Below, one piece after another: positions 40,025 through 48,945 of a stretch of 64,000 nt of DNA. The DNA is from Simplicispira psychrophila DSM 11588 (GTDB lineage Bacteria; Pseudomonadota; Gammaproteobacteria; Burkholderiales; Burkholderiaceae_C), in the NCBI RefSeq assembly GCF_000688255.1, contig NZ_JHYS01000007.1:1-64000 (forward strand), in the 5' to 3' direction. The notes under the pieces were generated by a model, which saw only the letters and a program-made list of their open reading frames with translations, ran no database searches and was not told the DNA's origin. Position 1 is the first letter of the stretch. Each line of letters opens with the position of its first letter. Made by a program: the position numbers and the translations under genes.

Positions 40025-40771
40025 TTACTGGGCTGCAGCAATAATTGCCTGAAAATCAGCCGCTTTGAGCGACGCTCCTCCAACCAAACCACCATCAATA
40101 TCGGCCTGACTCAGCAACTGCGCCGCATTGCCTGCATTCATGCTGCCGCCATAAAGCAGACGAATGCGTGGTGCCTGATCGCTGGCAGCTGCCAATTGGG
40201 CACGCAGCACGGCGTGCACCTGCTGGGCCTGCTCAGGCGAAGCGGTTTTACCCGTGCCAATCGCCCACACCGGCTCATAGGCCACCACCACCTCGCTGAT
40301 GCAATGGCCATTCAAATGGATGACTGCTGCCAGCTGCCGCTTCACCACGGCTTCGGTCTGACCGGCCTCGCGCTCAGCCAAGGTTTCACCCACACACACG
40401 ATGGGCGTGATGCCAGCAGCCAATGCACGCTGTGCCTTGGTGGCCACATCGGCATCGGTTTCATCATGGAACTGGCGGCGCTCAGAGTGCCCGACCAACA
40501 CATAGCGCACGCCAAAATCGCGCAGCATGGCCGCCGACACCTCACCGGTATAGGCGCCCGCTGCATGTTGCGATACATCTTGTGCCGCCAGCGCCAGGGC
40601 CGAGCCTTGCGCCAGCGCTTGCACCTGCGCCAGATAAGGCGCAGGCACGGCGACAGCCACATCACAGCCGCCCGCAGATGCCAAACCAGCGACCAGCGCA
40701 CGCACCAGCGCTTCGTTATCGGCCAGGCTGCCGTTCATTTTCCAATTGCCTGCAATGAGTTTTTTCTTCAT
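40025..40771 (-). CDS. tpiA: Triosephosphate isomerase
   Basis: A 248-residue TIM-barrel enzyme that interconverts dihydroxyacetone phosphate and glyceraldehyde 3-phosphate. The catalytic residues are in place: Lys13 (AGNWKMNGS), His in VGHSERR and Glu in [12 protein letters not shown]; the phosphate loops LLYGGSMN and LVGGASLK are also intact. The order tpiA-secG-tRNA-Leu-nuo is a stable arrangement in Burkholderiales. Confidence 0.98.
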   Translation of the reverse strand: MKKKLIAGNWKMNGSLADNEALVRALVAGLASAGGCDVAVAVPAPYLAQVQALAQGSALALAAQDVSQHAAGAYTGEVSAAMLRDFGVRYVLVGHSERRQFHDETDADVATKAQRALAAGITPIVCVGETLAEREAGQTEAVVKRQLAAVIHLNGHCISEVVVAYEPVWAIGTGKTASPEQAQQVHAVLRAQLAAASDQAPRIRLLYGGSMNAGNAAQLLSQADIDGGLVGGASLKAADFQAIIAAAQ

Positions 40772-40786
40772 GCGATTACTAGGGAA

Positions 40787-41773
40787 TTACCACGTCAAAA
40801 CAATCTTGCCAATGTGTTGGCTGGACTCCATCAAGGCATGTGCCTTGGCGGCGTCCTGCGCCATAAAGGTGGTGTAAATCACCGGTCGCACCGCACCAGA
40901 TGCCAGCCAAGGCCAAACCTGCGCACGCAGTGCGCGTGCAATGGCGCCTTTGAAGACCACCGGACGCGGGCGCAGTGTCGAGCCCGTGATCGTCAGGCGC
41001 CGGCGCAGCACCAGACCCGCATTGAATTCACCCTGCGTGCCGCCCTGTAGCGCAATGATGACCAAGCGACCATCCTCCGCCAGACATTGCACCTCACGCG
41101 CCACATAGCTGCCGGACACCATGTCCAGCACCACATCAACGCCTTTGCCATCGGTGATGCGCTGCACTTCGGCGACAAAATCTTGTGTCTGGTAATTGAT
41201 GGCGTGGTGTGCACCGAGTGCCAGGCAGGCGGCGCATTTGTCATCGCTGCCAGCCGTCACAATGACTGTGGCGCCCCACGCCCGAGCCAGCTGGATGGCA
41301 GTCACACCAATGCCGCTGCTACCGCCCTGCACCAACAAGGTTTCGCCGGGCTGCAAGCGCCCCCGGTCAAACACATTGCTCCACACGGTGAAGAACGTCT
41401 CGGGCAGCGCAGCGGCCTCTACGTCCGTCAGACCAGCCGGTACCGGCAGACATTGCTCCACCGGCGCCACGCACCACTGCGCATAACCACCGCCGCCGAC
41501 CAGCGCACACACCCGATCGCCGACACGCAAGCCGGCTTGCGCCATGGCTGCAGCGTCACCGCTCTCAATAACGCCCGCCACTTCCAGACCGGGCAGGTCA
41601 GAAGCGCCAGGCGGCGGTGCATAGTGGCCTTTGCGCTGCAACACGTCGGGGCGGTTGATGCCACTGGCCGCCACGCGGATCAGTAACTCTCCCGCCCCCG
41701 CCACCGGCATGGGACGCTCCCCCAGACGCAGAACGTCCGGTGGGCCGAACGAGGTAATTTCTACTGCACGCAT
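40787..41773 (-). CDS. NAD(P)H:quinone oxidoreductase (zeta-crystallin/PIG3 type)
   Basis: A 328-residue medium-chain reductase without zinc ligands. ASGINRPDVLQRKGHYAPPP and the nucleotide-binding VQGGSSGIGVTAIQLARAWG are typical of the PIG3/QOR group, which reduces quinones with NADPH. The start at 41773 (MRAVEITSFG) has AAGGGG 8 nt upstream; a longer start at 41794 has no ribosome-binding site. It lies between pnp and tpiA and is probably part of the same transcription unit. Confidence 0.9.
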   Translation of the reverse strand: MRAVEITSFGPPDVLRLGERPMPVAGAGELLIRVAASGINRPDVLQRKGHYAPPPGASDLPGLEVAGVIESGDAAAMAQAGLRVGDRVCALVGGGGYAQWCVAPVEQCLPVPAGLTDVEAAALPETFFTVWSNVFDRGRLQPGETLLVQGGSSGIGVTAIQLARAWGATVIVTAGSDDKCAACLALGAHHAINYQTQDFVAEVQRITDGKGVDVVLDMVSGSYVAREVQCLAEDGRLVIIALQGGTQGEFNAGLVLRRRLTITGSTLRPRPVVFKGAIARALRAQVWPWLASGAVRPVIYTTFMAQDAAKAHALMESSQHIGKIVLTW

Positions 41774-41798
41774 GGTCGATACCCCTTGGTTCATTTGA

Positions 41799-41858
41799 AT
41801 GATTTAAGCCTCTAGCGCACTGTTTACATGCGCTAGCAGCTCTTATATCAATAGCAAA
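41799..41858 (-). repeat. Interspersed repeat between pnp and the quinone oxidoreductase gene
   Basis: The minus strand reads AGAGCTGCTAGCGCATG, then AGTGCGCTAGAGGCTTAAATC, a clear member with both GC-rich cores (AGCGC and GCGCT) as an inverted pair. It starts 7 bp after the pnp stop and could fold into a hairpin in the transcript. Confidence 0.75.
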
Positions 41859-41865
41859 TTAAGGG

Positions 41866-44181
41866 TTAGCTGTTGCGCGGGGCTTGCTGATCCAGCGGCA
41901 AGTCTTGCTGCGGCTGTGAATCTTGCTCACGCGCTGGCGCCTCGCGGCGTGGCTCGTCGCGGTAGTCGTTGCGCTCTTGGCGCTCTGGACGTTCGCTACG
42001 GCCATGGCGTTCGCCGCCACGGTCTGGACGATCGCCTCGGTCGTTGCGGTCACCCCGGTCTGCTGGCGGACGGTCGTTGGTGCCCGCAGGACGCTCCGAC
42101 AAAACCTTCATGGACAGCTTGATGCGGCCCTTTTCATCGGTTTCCATGACCTTGACCTTGACGATCTGGCCTTCGGTCAGGTAATCGCTCACGCGCTCGA
42201 CGCGCTCGTGGGCGATCTGGCTGATGTGCAGCAGACCATCTTTACCCGGCAGCAGATTGATCAGCGCGCCAAAATCCAAAATCTTGGTGACGGGGCCTTC
42301 GTAAATTTTGCCGATTTCAACTTCAGCCGTGATCTGCTCAATGCGGCGCTTGGCTTCATCGGCCTTAGCGGTATCGGTCGAAGCGATGGTGATCACGCCG
42401 CTTTCGTCGATATTGATCTGGCAACCGGTCTCTTCGGTCAAAGCACGAATTACCGAGCCGCCCTTACCGATCACGTCACGGATCTTCTCGGGGTTGATCT
42501 TCATGGTGTAGAGCTTAGGCGCGAAGCTGGACACCTCGGTGTTGGCCTCGCCCATCGCTTCTTGCATCTTGCCCAAGATGTGGATGCGCGCTTCTTTGGC
42601 CTGGGCCAAAGCCACTTGCATGATTTCTTTGGTGATGCCTTGGATTTTGATGTCCATCTGCAGCGCGGTGATACCCGCGGTGGTGCCGGCAACCTTGAAG
42701 TCCATGTCACCCAAGTGATCTTCGTCGCCCAAGATGTCGGTCAACACGGCAAAGCGGTTGTCTTCCTTGATCAGGCCCATGGCGATACCGGCCACGTGCG
42801 CCTTCATCGGCACGCCGGCATCCATCATCGACAGGCAGCCGCCGCAGACCGAAGCCATCGACGAGGAACCGTTGGACTCGGTGATTTCAGACACCACACG
42901 CATGGTGTAGGGGAATTCTTCTTTGCTTGGCAGCACGGCGACCAGTGCACGCTTGGCCAGACGACCGTGGCCGATTTCGCGGCGCTTGGTCGAGCCCATG
43001 CGGCCCACTTCGCCGGTGGCAAAGGGAGGCATGTTGTAGTGCATCATGAAACGGTCTTCGTACTCGCCAGCCAGCGCATCAATGCGCTGCGCATCGCGCT
43101 CGGTGCCCAGCGTGGTCACGACCAGCGCTTGGGTTTCACCACGCGTAAACAGCGACGAGCCGTGTGCGCGGGGCAGCACGCTGCTGCGGATTTCGATAGC
43201 GCGCACGGTGCGCGTGTCGCGGCCGTCGATACGCGGCTCACCGGCCAGAATCTGGCTGCGCACAATTTTGGCTTCGATGTCAAACAACATGCCATCGACC
43301 TTGACGCCGTCGAACTCGACACCGGCTTCTTTCAGATCGGCCTTGACCACGGCATAGGCTTCACGGCAAGCGTGCGTACGCGCCTGCTTGTTGCGGATTT
43401 GGTAGGCAGCGCGCAGCTTTTCTTCGGCCAGAGCACCGACCTTGGCAATCAGCGGCTCGTCCTTGACAGGAGCGATCCAATCCCACATCGGCTTGCCAGC
43501 GTCACGCACCAGCTCGTGGATAGCGTTGATGGCCAGCTTGCTCTGCTCATGGCCAAACACCACCGCGCCCAGCATGATTTCTTCAGACAGTTGCTGCGCT
43601 TCTGACTCGACCATCAACACGGCAGCTTCGGTGCCAGCCACGATCAGGTCCATCTGGCTGCTCTTGCGCAGTGTTTGACCGGGGTTGAGCACGTATTCGC
43701 CGTTGACGTAACCCACGCGGGCCGCGCCCACTGGACCGCTGAACGGAATGCCAGAGATAGCCAATGCGGCGCTCGACGCGATCAGCGCAGCGATGTCGGC
43801 ATCGACTTCAGGGTTCAGCGACAGCGTGTGGATAACCACATGCACTTCGTTGAAGAAACCTTCGGGAAACAGCGGGCGAATCGGGCGATCGATCAGGCGA
43901 CTGGTCAGGGTTTCGTGCTCGCTGGGCTTGGCTTCGCGCTTGAAGAAGCTGCCGGGAATTTTGCCCGCAGCGTAAGTTTTCTCGATGTAATCCACCGTCA
44001 GCGGAAAGAAATCTTGGCCGGGCTTGGAGCCCTTAGAAGCCACCACGGTAGCCAGCACCACGGTGTCGTCAATGTTCACCAGCACCGCGCCGGAGGCTTG
44101 GCGCGCGACTTCGCCGGTTTCCATGATGACGGTCTTGTCACCCCATTGGAAAGACTTGCTTACTTTGTTAAAAATGCTCAT
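41866..44181 (-). CDS. pnp: Polyribonucleotide nucleotidyltransferase (PNPase)
   Basis: A 771-residue phosphorolytic 3'-5' exoribonuclease, a core part of the RNA degradosome. Two RNase PH domains (about 10-230 and 310-550; catalytic region [20 protein letters not shown] and [19 protein letters not shown]), a KH domain (about 555-615, [20 protein letters not shown]) and an S1 domain (about 625-695, [20 protein letters not shown]) follow in order. The C-terminus is a long tail of Asp, Arg, Gly and Glu repeats. The start at 44181 has AGGAG and the family start [15 protein letters not shown]. Upstream lies a repeat hairpin and then rpsO. Confidence 0.97.
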   Translation of the reverse strand: MSIFNKVSKSFQWGDKTVIMETGEVARQASGAVLVNIDDTVVLATVVASKGSKPGQDFFPLTVDYIEKTYAAGKIPGSFFKREAKPSEHETLTSRLIDRPIRPLFPEGFFNEVHVVIHTLSLNPEVDADIAALIASSAALAISGIPFSGPVGAARVGYVNGEYVLNPGQTLRKSSQMDLIVAGTEAAVLMVESEAQQLSEEIMLGAVVFGHEQSKLAINAIHELVRDAGKPMWDWIAPVKDEPLIAKVGALAEEKLRAAYQIRNKQARTHACREAYAVVKADLKEAGVEFDGVKVDGMLFDIEAKIVRSQILAGEPRIDGRDTRTVRAIEIRSSVLPRAHGSSLFTRGETQALVVTTLGTERDAQRIDALAGEYEDRFMMHYNMPPFATGEVGRMGSTKRREIGHGRLAKRALVAVLPSKEEFPYTMRVVSEITESNGSSSMASVCGGCLSMMDAGVPMKAHVAGIAMGLIKEDNRFAVLTDILGDEDHLGDMDFKVAGTTAGITALQMDIKIQGITKEIMQVALAQAKEARIHILGKMQEAMGEANTEVSSFAPKLYTMKINPEKIRDVIGKGGSVIRALTEETGCQINIDESGVITIASTDTAKADEAKRRIEQITAEVEIGKIYEGPVTKILDFGALINLLPGKDGLLHISQIAHERVERVSDYLTEGQIVKVKVMETDEKGRIKLSMKVLSERPAGTNDRPPADRGDRNDRGDRPDRGGERHGRSERPERQERNDYRDEPRREAPAREQDSQPQQDLPLDQQAPRNS

Positions 44182-44191
44182 TTTTGCTCCT

Positions 44192-44239
44192 GTTTGAATA
44201 GCTGGTAGCGCACTACCAGCAAGCGCCAGAGGCCAATTC
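44192..44239 (+). repeat. Interspersed repeat in the pnp leader with a perfect hairpin
   Basis: The copy reads GAATAGCTGGTAGCGC, then AAGCGCCAGAGGCC. GCTGGTAG-CGCA-CTACCAGC (44201-44220) is a perfect 8-bp stem. On the minus strand the hairpin lies 20 nt before the pnp start, the region in which E. coli pnp mRNA carries its RNase III control hairpin, so an effect on pnp expression is possible. Confidence 0.7.
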
Positions 44240-44326
44240 AGCACACGATGGCATTCCAGTGAATCTGCGCGCAGAACTTCAGTGGAATGACACAGCTTCG
44301 CGCCTTGTTGTGCACACCGGCAAAGT

Positions 44327-44365
44327 AAAAAACGCCTGAGCTAGCGCACTAACCCAGGCGTTTTT
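44327..44365 (-). terminator. Terminator of rpsO
   Basis: AAAAACGCCTG and CAGGCGTTTTT form an inverted repeat with a T tract on the minus strand, 16 bp after the rpsO stop. Read-through into pnp is still possible, as in E. coli. Confidence 0.75.
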
Positions 44366-44380
44366 GTCATGTGACTGCGA

Positions 44381-44647
44381 TTACTTACGCAGACCCAGCT
44401 TGGCGATCAGCGACAAATAACGCTGGCCGTCTTTGGACTTGAGGTAGTCCAAAAGCTTGCGGCGACGGCTGACCATGCGCAGCAGGCCACGGCGACCGTG
44501 GTGGTCTTTAGCGTGGGTCTTGAAGTGGGGCATCAGCTCGTTGATGCGGGCCGTCAGCAGGGCCACTTGGACTTCTGGGCTACCGGTGTCGTTGGCAGCA
44601 CGGGCATTGGCCTTAACAACTTCGGCCTTGATAGAGGATGCGATCAT
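44381..44647 (-). CDS. rpsO: 30S ribosomal protein S15
   Basis: An 88-residue primary 16S rRNA-binding protein of the small-subunit platform. [40 protein letters not shown] and [20 protein letters not shown] are the full family signature. rpsO next to pnp is conserved in most proteobacteria. A repeat-like hairpin lies in its leader (44658-44700). Confidence 0.98.
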   Translation of the reverse strand: MIASSIKAEVVKANARAANDTGSPEVQVALLTARINELMPHFKTHAKDHHGRRGLLRMVSRRRKLLDYLKSKDGQRYLSLIAKLGLRK

Positions 44648-44657
44648 TTGGATTTTT

Positions 44658-44700
44658 TCCGAAAATATAGGCCTGTAGTCAGCAATAAAGAGCTACAGAC
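44658..44700 (-). repeat. Possible interspersed repeat / hairpin in the rpsO leader
   Basis: The minus strand reads CTGTAGCTCTTTATTGCTGA, then CTACAGGCCTATATTTTC. CTGTAG and CTACAG form a stem, and the ACAGGCCTATATTTTC end resembles the AGAGGCCTATTTT end of the repeat family. It lies about 10 nt before the rpsO start. S15 autoregulation through a leader structure is known in E. coli, but this hairpin is not the same shape. Confidence 0.4.
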
Positions 44701-44915
44701 ACTGGTTTTACTTGCGCCAGAAGCTGGAAGGGCCACCGGCGTGCGTCTTGCACCATGCAAAACCCGCCGATTATAACGCGGGCTGTTTTGTAGCTGATGC
44801 CAAGGCAACGCACATAGGGTATGCGCGCAAACCGGGTGCGCAGCAGGCATGGCAGGATGCCAACGCCCCCCCAGATCGCACCTCCACCAAAGCACACACC
44901 ACAGATCGCCCCGCC

Positions 44916-45212
44916 ATGCGCCACACCGCCCCATCAGCCAATCGCCGCACGCTACCCACCACACTGCTGTGCGCCTGCATCGCCCTGTGCCTGTTCAGCA
45001 CAGCACCTGAAGCCCATGCCGCGCGCAAAAAAACCAGCCAAACCACCAACACCACAGACTCCAACAAGTCTGCGCAAAAAAAAGGCGGTGGCAAAACCAA
45101 GCATTACAGCAGCTCCTCAGAAGAAAGCACGGCAGAGCGCGATCGGCGCCTGTACCGCGAATGCTGGGGCCGACCCAATGCCGGCGCTTGCTCGGGATAC
45201 ACCCGGCGATAA
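44916..45212 (+). CDS. Small secreted protein, unknown function
   Basis: A 98-residue protein with a probable signal peptide (about 1-33, LPTTLLCACIALCLFSTAPE, cut after AHA). The mature part is Lys, Thr and Ser rich (KKTSQTTNTTDSNKSAQKKG) and ends with ERDRRLYRECWGRPNAGACS, where two cysteines could form a disulfide. I do not recognise the family. It lies between rpsO and the pilin cluster; a longer overlapping frame at 44821 lacks these features and is judged a shadow. The whole call rests on the signal peptide and the cysteine pattern. Confidence 0.55.
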   Translation: MRHTAPSANRRTLPTTLLCACIALCLFSTAPEAHAARKKTSQTTNTTDSNKSAQKKGGGKTKHYSSSSEESTAERDRRLYRECWGRPNAGACSGYTRR

Positions 45213-45361
45213 AGCGGCCGCTGATCAAGCATTTAGCGCCACTGGTCTGCGCACACTAGCCAGCGCAAGGCAATGGCCGCACTATCGGAGACATGTATTT
45301 TTATTTTTCCGATATTCGTGCCTCTCATCCTTCGCTCCACTCGCGGAGCCAGCGCCAAACC

Positions 45362-45847
45362 ATGCACGGCTTTAGCCTTCTTGAAGTCATGGTCGTGGTG
45401 GCCATTTTGGGCATCCTCGCCGCTATTGCCGCCCCCAGCTTCACCCCAACCATCGAGCGCTGGCGCGTGCGTGACGCGGCAGAAAGTCTTACATCGACCT
45501 TGTATTACGCCCGCTCCGAGGCCATCAAGCGCGGTGGCGGCATCACTATTGACGCCACTGGTGGCTGGAACACGGGCTGGAAGGTCAAACAGACTGGCGC
45601 AACTGACCCGCTGAGGGAAATTACTGCGCCCAGCAACATCGCTATGGCACACAGCAATAGCAAAGTCGTTTTGTACGTTGACCGTTGGGGAATGCTTACT
45701 GAAACCGATGGCGGCGTACCGGCAGCCATGAATATTGCGCTTTACCCCACAGGAAAAACCGCGACCGACAACAGCGCGATCAGGCTCTGTATTGCCCTTG
45801 GCGGGCGTATCACGCAAATAAACAAAGGGGCTGCCTGCCCCACCTAA
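45362..45847 (+). CDS. Type IV minor pilin, GspH/FimT-like (first copy)
   Basis: A 161-residue prepilin. The leader is only MHG; PilD would cut before FSLLEVMVVVAILGILAAIA, with Glu5 in place. The start at 45362 is chosen for the short leader; a start at 45293 would give an unusual leader of 26 residues. The remainder matches the GspH/FimT domain (WRVRDAAESLTSTLYYARSE). It is the first gene of the minor-pilin cluster and is strikingly like the next gene. Confidence 0.85.
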   Translation: MHGFSLLEVMVVVAILGILAAIAAPSFTPTIERWRVRDAAESLTSTLYYARSEAIKRGGGITIDATGGWNTGWKVKQTGATDPLREITAPSNIAMAHSNSKVVLYVDRWGMLTETDGGVPAAMNIALYPTGKTATDNSAIRLCIALGGRITQINKGAACPT

Positions 45848-45868
45848 TCCCTCCTGATCAAAGCCTTT

Positions 45869-46444
45869 ATGCATACCCACCACCACCCTCCATCGCAGGC
45901 TTGGCATCTTGTCGCTGGCTTCACCACCATCGAGTTGATGGTGACGGTATCCATCTTGGCCGTGCTCATGGCGCTGGCCGCACCCAGCTTTATTCCCTTG
46001 ATCGAAAGCTGGCGCGTGCGCCAAGCCACAGAGCAATTGCAATCCACCCTGAATTACGCCCGCTCCGAAGCCATCAAACGCGGCGGCCAAGTGGCTATAC
46101 ACAAGCTGCCCAACAACACCAACGGTTGCACCAGCGCCACAGACACCCGCGATTGGGGCTGCGGCTGGATCGTTTGCCATGACACCAACAGCAACGGCGT
46201 ATGCAATCCAAACGAGCCGGTATTGCAGCGCATAGATACCCCAGCCAAAGTGCAGGTCAGCCGTACTGGCGGCGGTGTGAGCATCAAGATCAACCGCTGG
46301 GGTTTAGTCGATGGAACTTATCTGGGATTCAACCTAGTGCCACTCGACAAATCCACCAATCATCCCGGCGCGCGCGGCCTGTGCATGAGCTCAGGCGGCC
46401 GTATTCGCGTTATTCCTCCCGAGGACATTCCATGCACCGGCTGA
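45869..46444 (+). CDS. Type IV minor pilin, GspH/FimT-like (second copy)
   Basis: A 191-residue prepilin with a 17-residue leader (MHTHHHPPSQAWHLVAG) cut before [20 protein letters not shown]. It repeats the first copy in ESWRVRQATEQLQSTLNYAR and SEAIKRGG. It has four to six cysteines in the globular part, which suggests disulfides. The two proteins together probably play the FimT/FimU role at the pilus tip. Confidence 0.85.
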   Translation: MHTHHHPPSQAWHLVAGFTTIELMVTVSILAVLMALAAPSFIPLIESWRVRQATEQLQSTLNYARSEAIKRGGQVAIHKLPNNTNGCTSATDTRDWGCGWIVCHDTNSNGVCNPNEPVLQRIDTPAKVQVSRTGGGVSIKINRWGLVDGTYLGFNLVPLDKSTNHPGARGLCMSSGGRIRVIPPEDIPCTG

Positions 46445-47091
46445 CACTTATGACTACACCATCATTTTCCCGAAAACGCCTGCGCGGCGTCTCGCTGATC
46501 GAATCCCTAGTGGCCATCGTCGTTATGGCGCTGGGCATCCTCGGGATAGTGGGTGTGCAAATGCGTACCCTGGCAGATACCCAAACCAGCGTGCGCCGGG
46601 CGCAGGCCATCCGGCTGATTGAAGACATCGGCGAACGCGCCAAGGCCAACCCCAATGCTCTAGCCAACATCAATGCTTACCTCACCGGATTTGGCGATGC
46701 CCCCTCAGTGCCTGACTGCTCTAGTGGTTGCGGCCCAGCGCAATTGGCTGCCTATGACGTAGCCGTTTGGAAAAAAACCATCAAAGAAAACCTTCCGCTG
46801 GGTCAAGCGGCCATCTTTATCCCACCGGCAGAGAGTGCATTAACAACTGGACAGCGCCAACTGGGCGTAATGATTGCTTGGCGCGAAAACGAACGCCACG
46901 ATGCCGATAGCACATTCAAAGACAACACCGACACCACCAAGATTCTTGACAACGGCGAGTGGAAAGCGGGCGCAGGCGATACGGCTTGTCCAGACAAGCA
47001 CACCTGCCACCTGCAATACCTCCCCGTCGCATCGCGCTGTGCGCCTTACTCTCCTGGTGGCGTCACGTCGTACTACTGCCCAGGGCCTTAA
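46432..47091 (+). CDS. pilV: Type IV pilus minor pilin PilV
   Basis: A 219-residue prepilin. A basic leader is cut at G/V before VSLIESLVAIVVMALGILGI, which is typical of PilV. The start at 46432 has GAGG upstream and overlaps the previous gene by 13 nt; ATG at 46450 is an alternative. The C-terminal half holds eight or so cysteines (SSGCGPAQL, CPDKHTCHLQY, SRCAPYSPG). Minor pilins of this type prime pilus assembly with PilW, PilX and PilY1. Confidence 0.85.
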   Translation: MHRLTLMTTPSFSRKRLRGVSLIESLVAIVVMALGILGIVGVQMRTLADTQTSVRRAQAIRLIEDIGERAKANPNALANINAYLTGFGDAPSVPDCSSGCGPAQLAAYDVAVWKKTIKENLPLGQAAIFIPPAESALTTGQRQLGVMIAWRENERHDADSTFKDNTDTTKILDNGEWKAGAGDTACPDKHTCHLQYLPVASRCAPYSPGGVTSYYCPGP

Positions 47092-47092
47092 A

Positions 47093-48058
47093 ATGAAATC
47101 AAAAAACATAGCTGGCAGCGCTTCATCTGCAAGGGTTTCAAGCCAAGTATGGCCAATAGAACTGCCAAAACACCGACACGCTCAGCGCGGCGTCACGCTA
47201 ATCGAGTTAATGGTGGGCATCACCATCGGTCTGCTCACCATCGCCGTGGCCATGGGCGCGCTCATGGTCTCGCGCGGCATCTCGGGCACGATAAGCGACG
47301 CTAGTGGCATCCAGCAGCAAGCTGCGTATGCCATGCGCGTCATCGGTCTACAACTGCGCCAAGCCGGCTCGCTGCGGCTTAACCTCGATCCAGGCACCGC
47401 CACAACTGCGGAACCTTACTTGACACCGGTGGCATTTGAGGCAGCCGTATCCACTGATACACACCCTGCTTTAGATAGTTTTGACCCGGCAAAAGCCACC
47501 CTCAGCGGCACCGCTTCCCCTGCGTCCTTAACGCTAGGCTACCGCCGCTATACAGAGCCTACTTTTGCCAGCGCCACAGAACAAGCTTTCTCCCGCAACT
47601 GCTTGGGCGGCCCAGCAGATACCAGCACCCACCAGCGGTTGCAAAGCGCATTTTGGCTTAGCAGTAAAAACGAATTGCGATGCGCAGGAAATCAAAATAT
47701 CTCAGCTCCACCGCTCGACACTGAGGGGCAGCCAATCCTGCAAAACGTCGCCAACTTTCAAGTGCGCTATTTACTGCAAGACACCACCACCACACCAGGC
47801 ACCAGCACCATCAAATCCACCGATGCAGCCGGCGTGACCAATTGGGCCCAAGTGCAAGCCGTAGAAGTATGCCTAGTCCTCTATGGCAACGAATCTATTG
47901 GGATGCCCACAGACGGAACAGCTACCTATACCGATTGCGATGGCGTCACCAAAGTGGACATGGCTACCGTCACCGGTGAGCGTAATAAACGCCTGCATGT
48001 TCCATTCCGCAACATTTTCCAGCTGCGCAGCCAAGGCTTGGTCGGCTCGGTGCTTTAA
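47093..48058 (+). CDS. pilW: Type IV pilus minor pilin PilW
   Basis: A 321-residue prepilin, cut before VTLIELMVGITIGLLTIAVA after a long basic leader of about 33 residues. It fits the PilW family in length, in the QQAAYAMRVIGLQLRQAGSL helix and in the C-terminal QVQAVEVCLVLYGNESI region. Its ATG comes one base after the pilV stop. It belongs to the pilus-tip priming complex. Confidence 0.85.
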   Translation: MKSKNIAGSASSARVSSQVWPIELPKHRHAQRGVTLIELMVGITIGLLTIAVAMGALMVSRGISGTISDASGIQQQAAYAMRVIGLQLRQAGSLRLNLDPGTATTAEPYLTPVAFEAAVSTDTHPALDSFDPAKATLSGTASPASLTLGYRRYTEPTFASATEQAFSRNCLGGPADTSTHQRLQSAFWLSSKNELRCAGNQNISAPPLDTEGQPILQNVANFQVRYLLQDTTTTPGTSTIKSTDAAGVTNWAQVQAVEVCLVLYGNESIGMPTDGTATYTDCDGVTKVDMATVTGERNKRLHVPFRNIFQLRSQGLVGSVL

Positions 48059-48064
48059 ACCTGA

Positions 48065-48856
48065 ATGAGAAAAATTACCATGCCAAGGAAGCCCATCACC
48101 CGGCACCCGCGCCAGCGTGGCGTGGCGCTGTTTGTCGTCATTGTGTTTGTCATGCTGTCCATGCTGCTAGCGCTGTGGGCATCACGCACCTCGTTGTTCA
48201 ACGAAATGCTCGTCGGCAACGATGCTGACTACCAGCGTGCCTTTGAAGCCACCCAAGCTCTGCTGCAAGACGCAGAACTGGACATCCGTAACGAAAATCC
48301 CGACGGTTCCTTCTGTATTGGCAACAAGTGTCGCAACAACATCAGCACAGCCAAAAAAATCCCGCTCGATGCCCAAGAAGTTACGCCCCTGCTGGCCGAT
48401 CTCGACACAGCAACAACCAAATGCCATAGTGGCCTGTGTATTAAACGCACAGGACGGCAAGATTTCTGGAATAAAAAAGACAGCACAGGCCTATTGACCG
48501 GGGAAGTCAAACTCGCAGACATGACCAAACCTGGCATCGGGGCACGCTACGGTGAATACACCGGAGCCACCTTAGGTGACGCCGCAAACCCTGCCAACCC
48601 CATTTTGGCCGACCGTAGCGCCAATGATCGTGGCGGTTGGTACTGGATTGAAGTGATGCGCTATGACGAAAGCAGCAAAAACTCAGGCCTGATCATTGAG
48701 AGCACCCCCCCTCCAAACACCCCCCCTCCAAACCTGCTGAGCCTGAACCTCAAGCCCAATGTGGTGTACCGCATTACCGCTTTGGCCTATGGCCGCAAGA
48801 CGGGCACCATGGCCGTACTGCAGCAAACCTACGCCCGCCAAGTGCGCAAAAACTGA
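48065..48856 (+). CDS. pilX: Type IV pilus minor pilin PilX
   Basis: A 263-residue protein with the PilX N-terminus: RQRGVALFVVIVFVMLSMLL, then WASRTSLFNEMLVGNDADYQ and RAFEATQALLQDAEL. It has no clean Glu5 motif, as is common in PilX. Residues near 219-227 repeat TPPPNTPPPN, coded by a tandem repeat at 48705-48733. The gene starts 6 nt after pilW. A repeat copy separates it from pilY1. Confidence 0.85.
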   Translation: MRKITMPRKPITRHPRQRGVALFVVIVFVMLSMLLALWASRTSLFNEMLVGNDADYQRAFEATQALLQDAELDIRNENPDGSFCIGNKCRNNISTAKKIPLDAQEVTPLLADLDTATTKCHSGLCIKRTGRQDFWNKKDSTGLLTGEVKLADMTKPGIGARYGEYTGATLGDAANPANPILADRSANDRGGWYWIEVMRYDESSKNSGLIIESTPPPNTPPPNLLSLNLKPNVVYRITALAYGRKTGTMAVLQQTYARQVRKN

Positions 48857-48860
48857 TTAA

Positions 48861-48915
48861 CTATCAAAATAATAGCTAGTAGCGCTTTATTGGTAAGCCT
48901 TATAGCCATTTTTAC
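48861..48915 (+). repeat. Interspersed repeat between pilX and pilY1
   Basis: AATAATAGCTAGTAGCGCTT, then GTAAGCCTTATAGCCATTTTTACT, a well-kept member. It starts 4 bp after the pilX stop and could act as an intercistronic hairpin. Confidence 0.75.
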
Positions 48916-48945
48916 TCTATAACCATTCTGACCTAAGGAGCAGCT

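Noticed and set aside
41923-43605. Open frame of 560 codons on the plus strand opposite pnp
   Set aside because: It is antisense to the PNPase gene, has a composition driven by the codon bias of pnp (His, Gly, Asp and Ala rich) and shows no family motif.
44821-45375. Open frame of 184 codons overlapping the small secreted protein
   Set aside because: It is Pro/Ala-rich without a signal peptide or domain, while the frame at 44916 has a signal peptide and ordered cysteines. It also overlaps the next pilin gene.
48705-48733. CRISPR-like repeat
   Set aside because: Only two units of a 14-bp C-rich repeat within a coding region; no spacers and no cas genes in the window.
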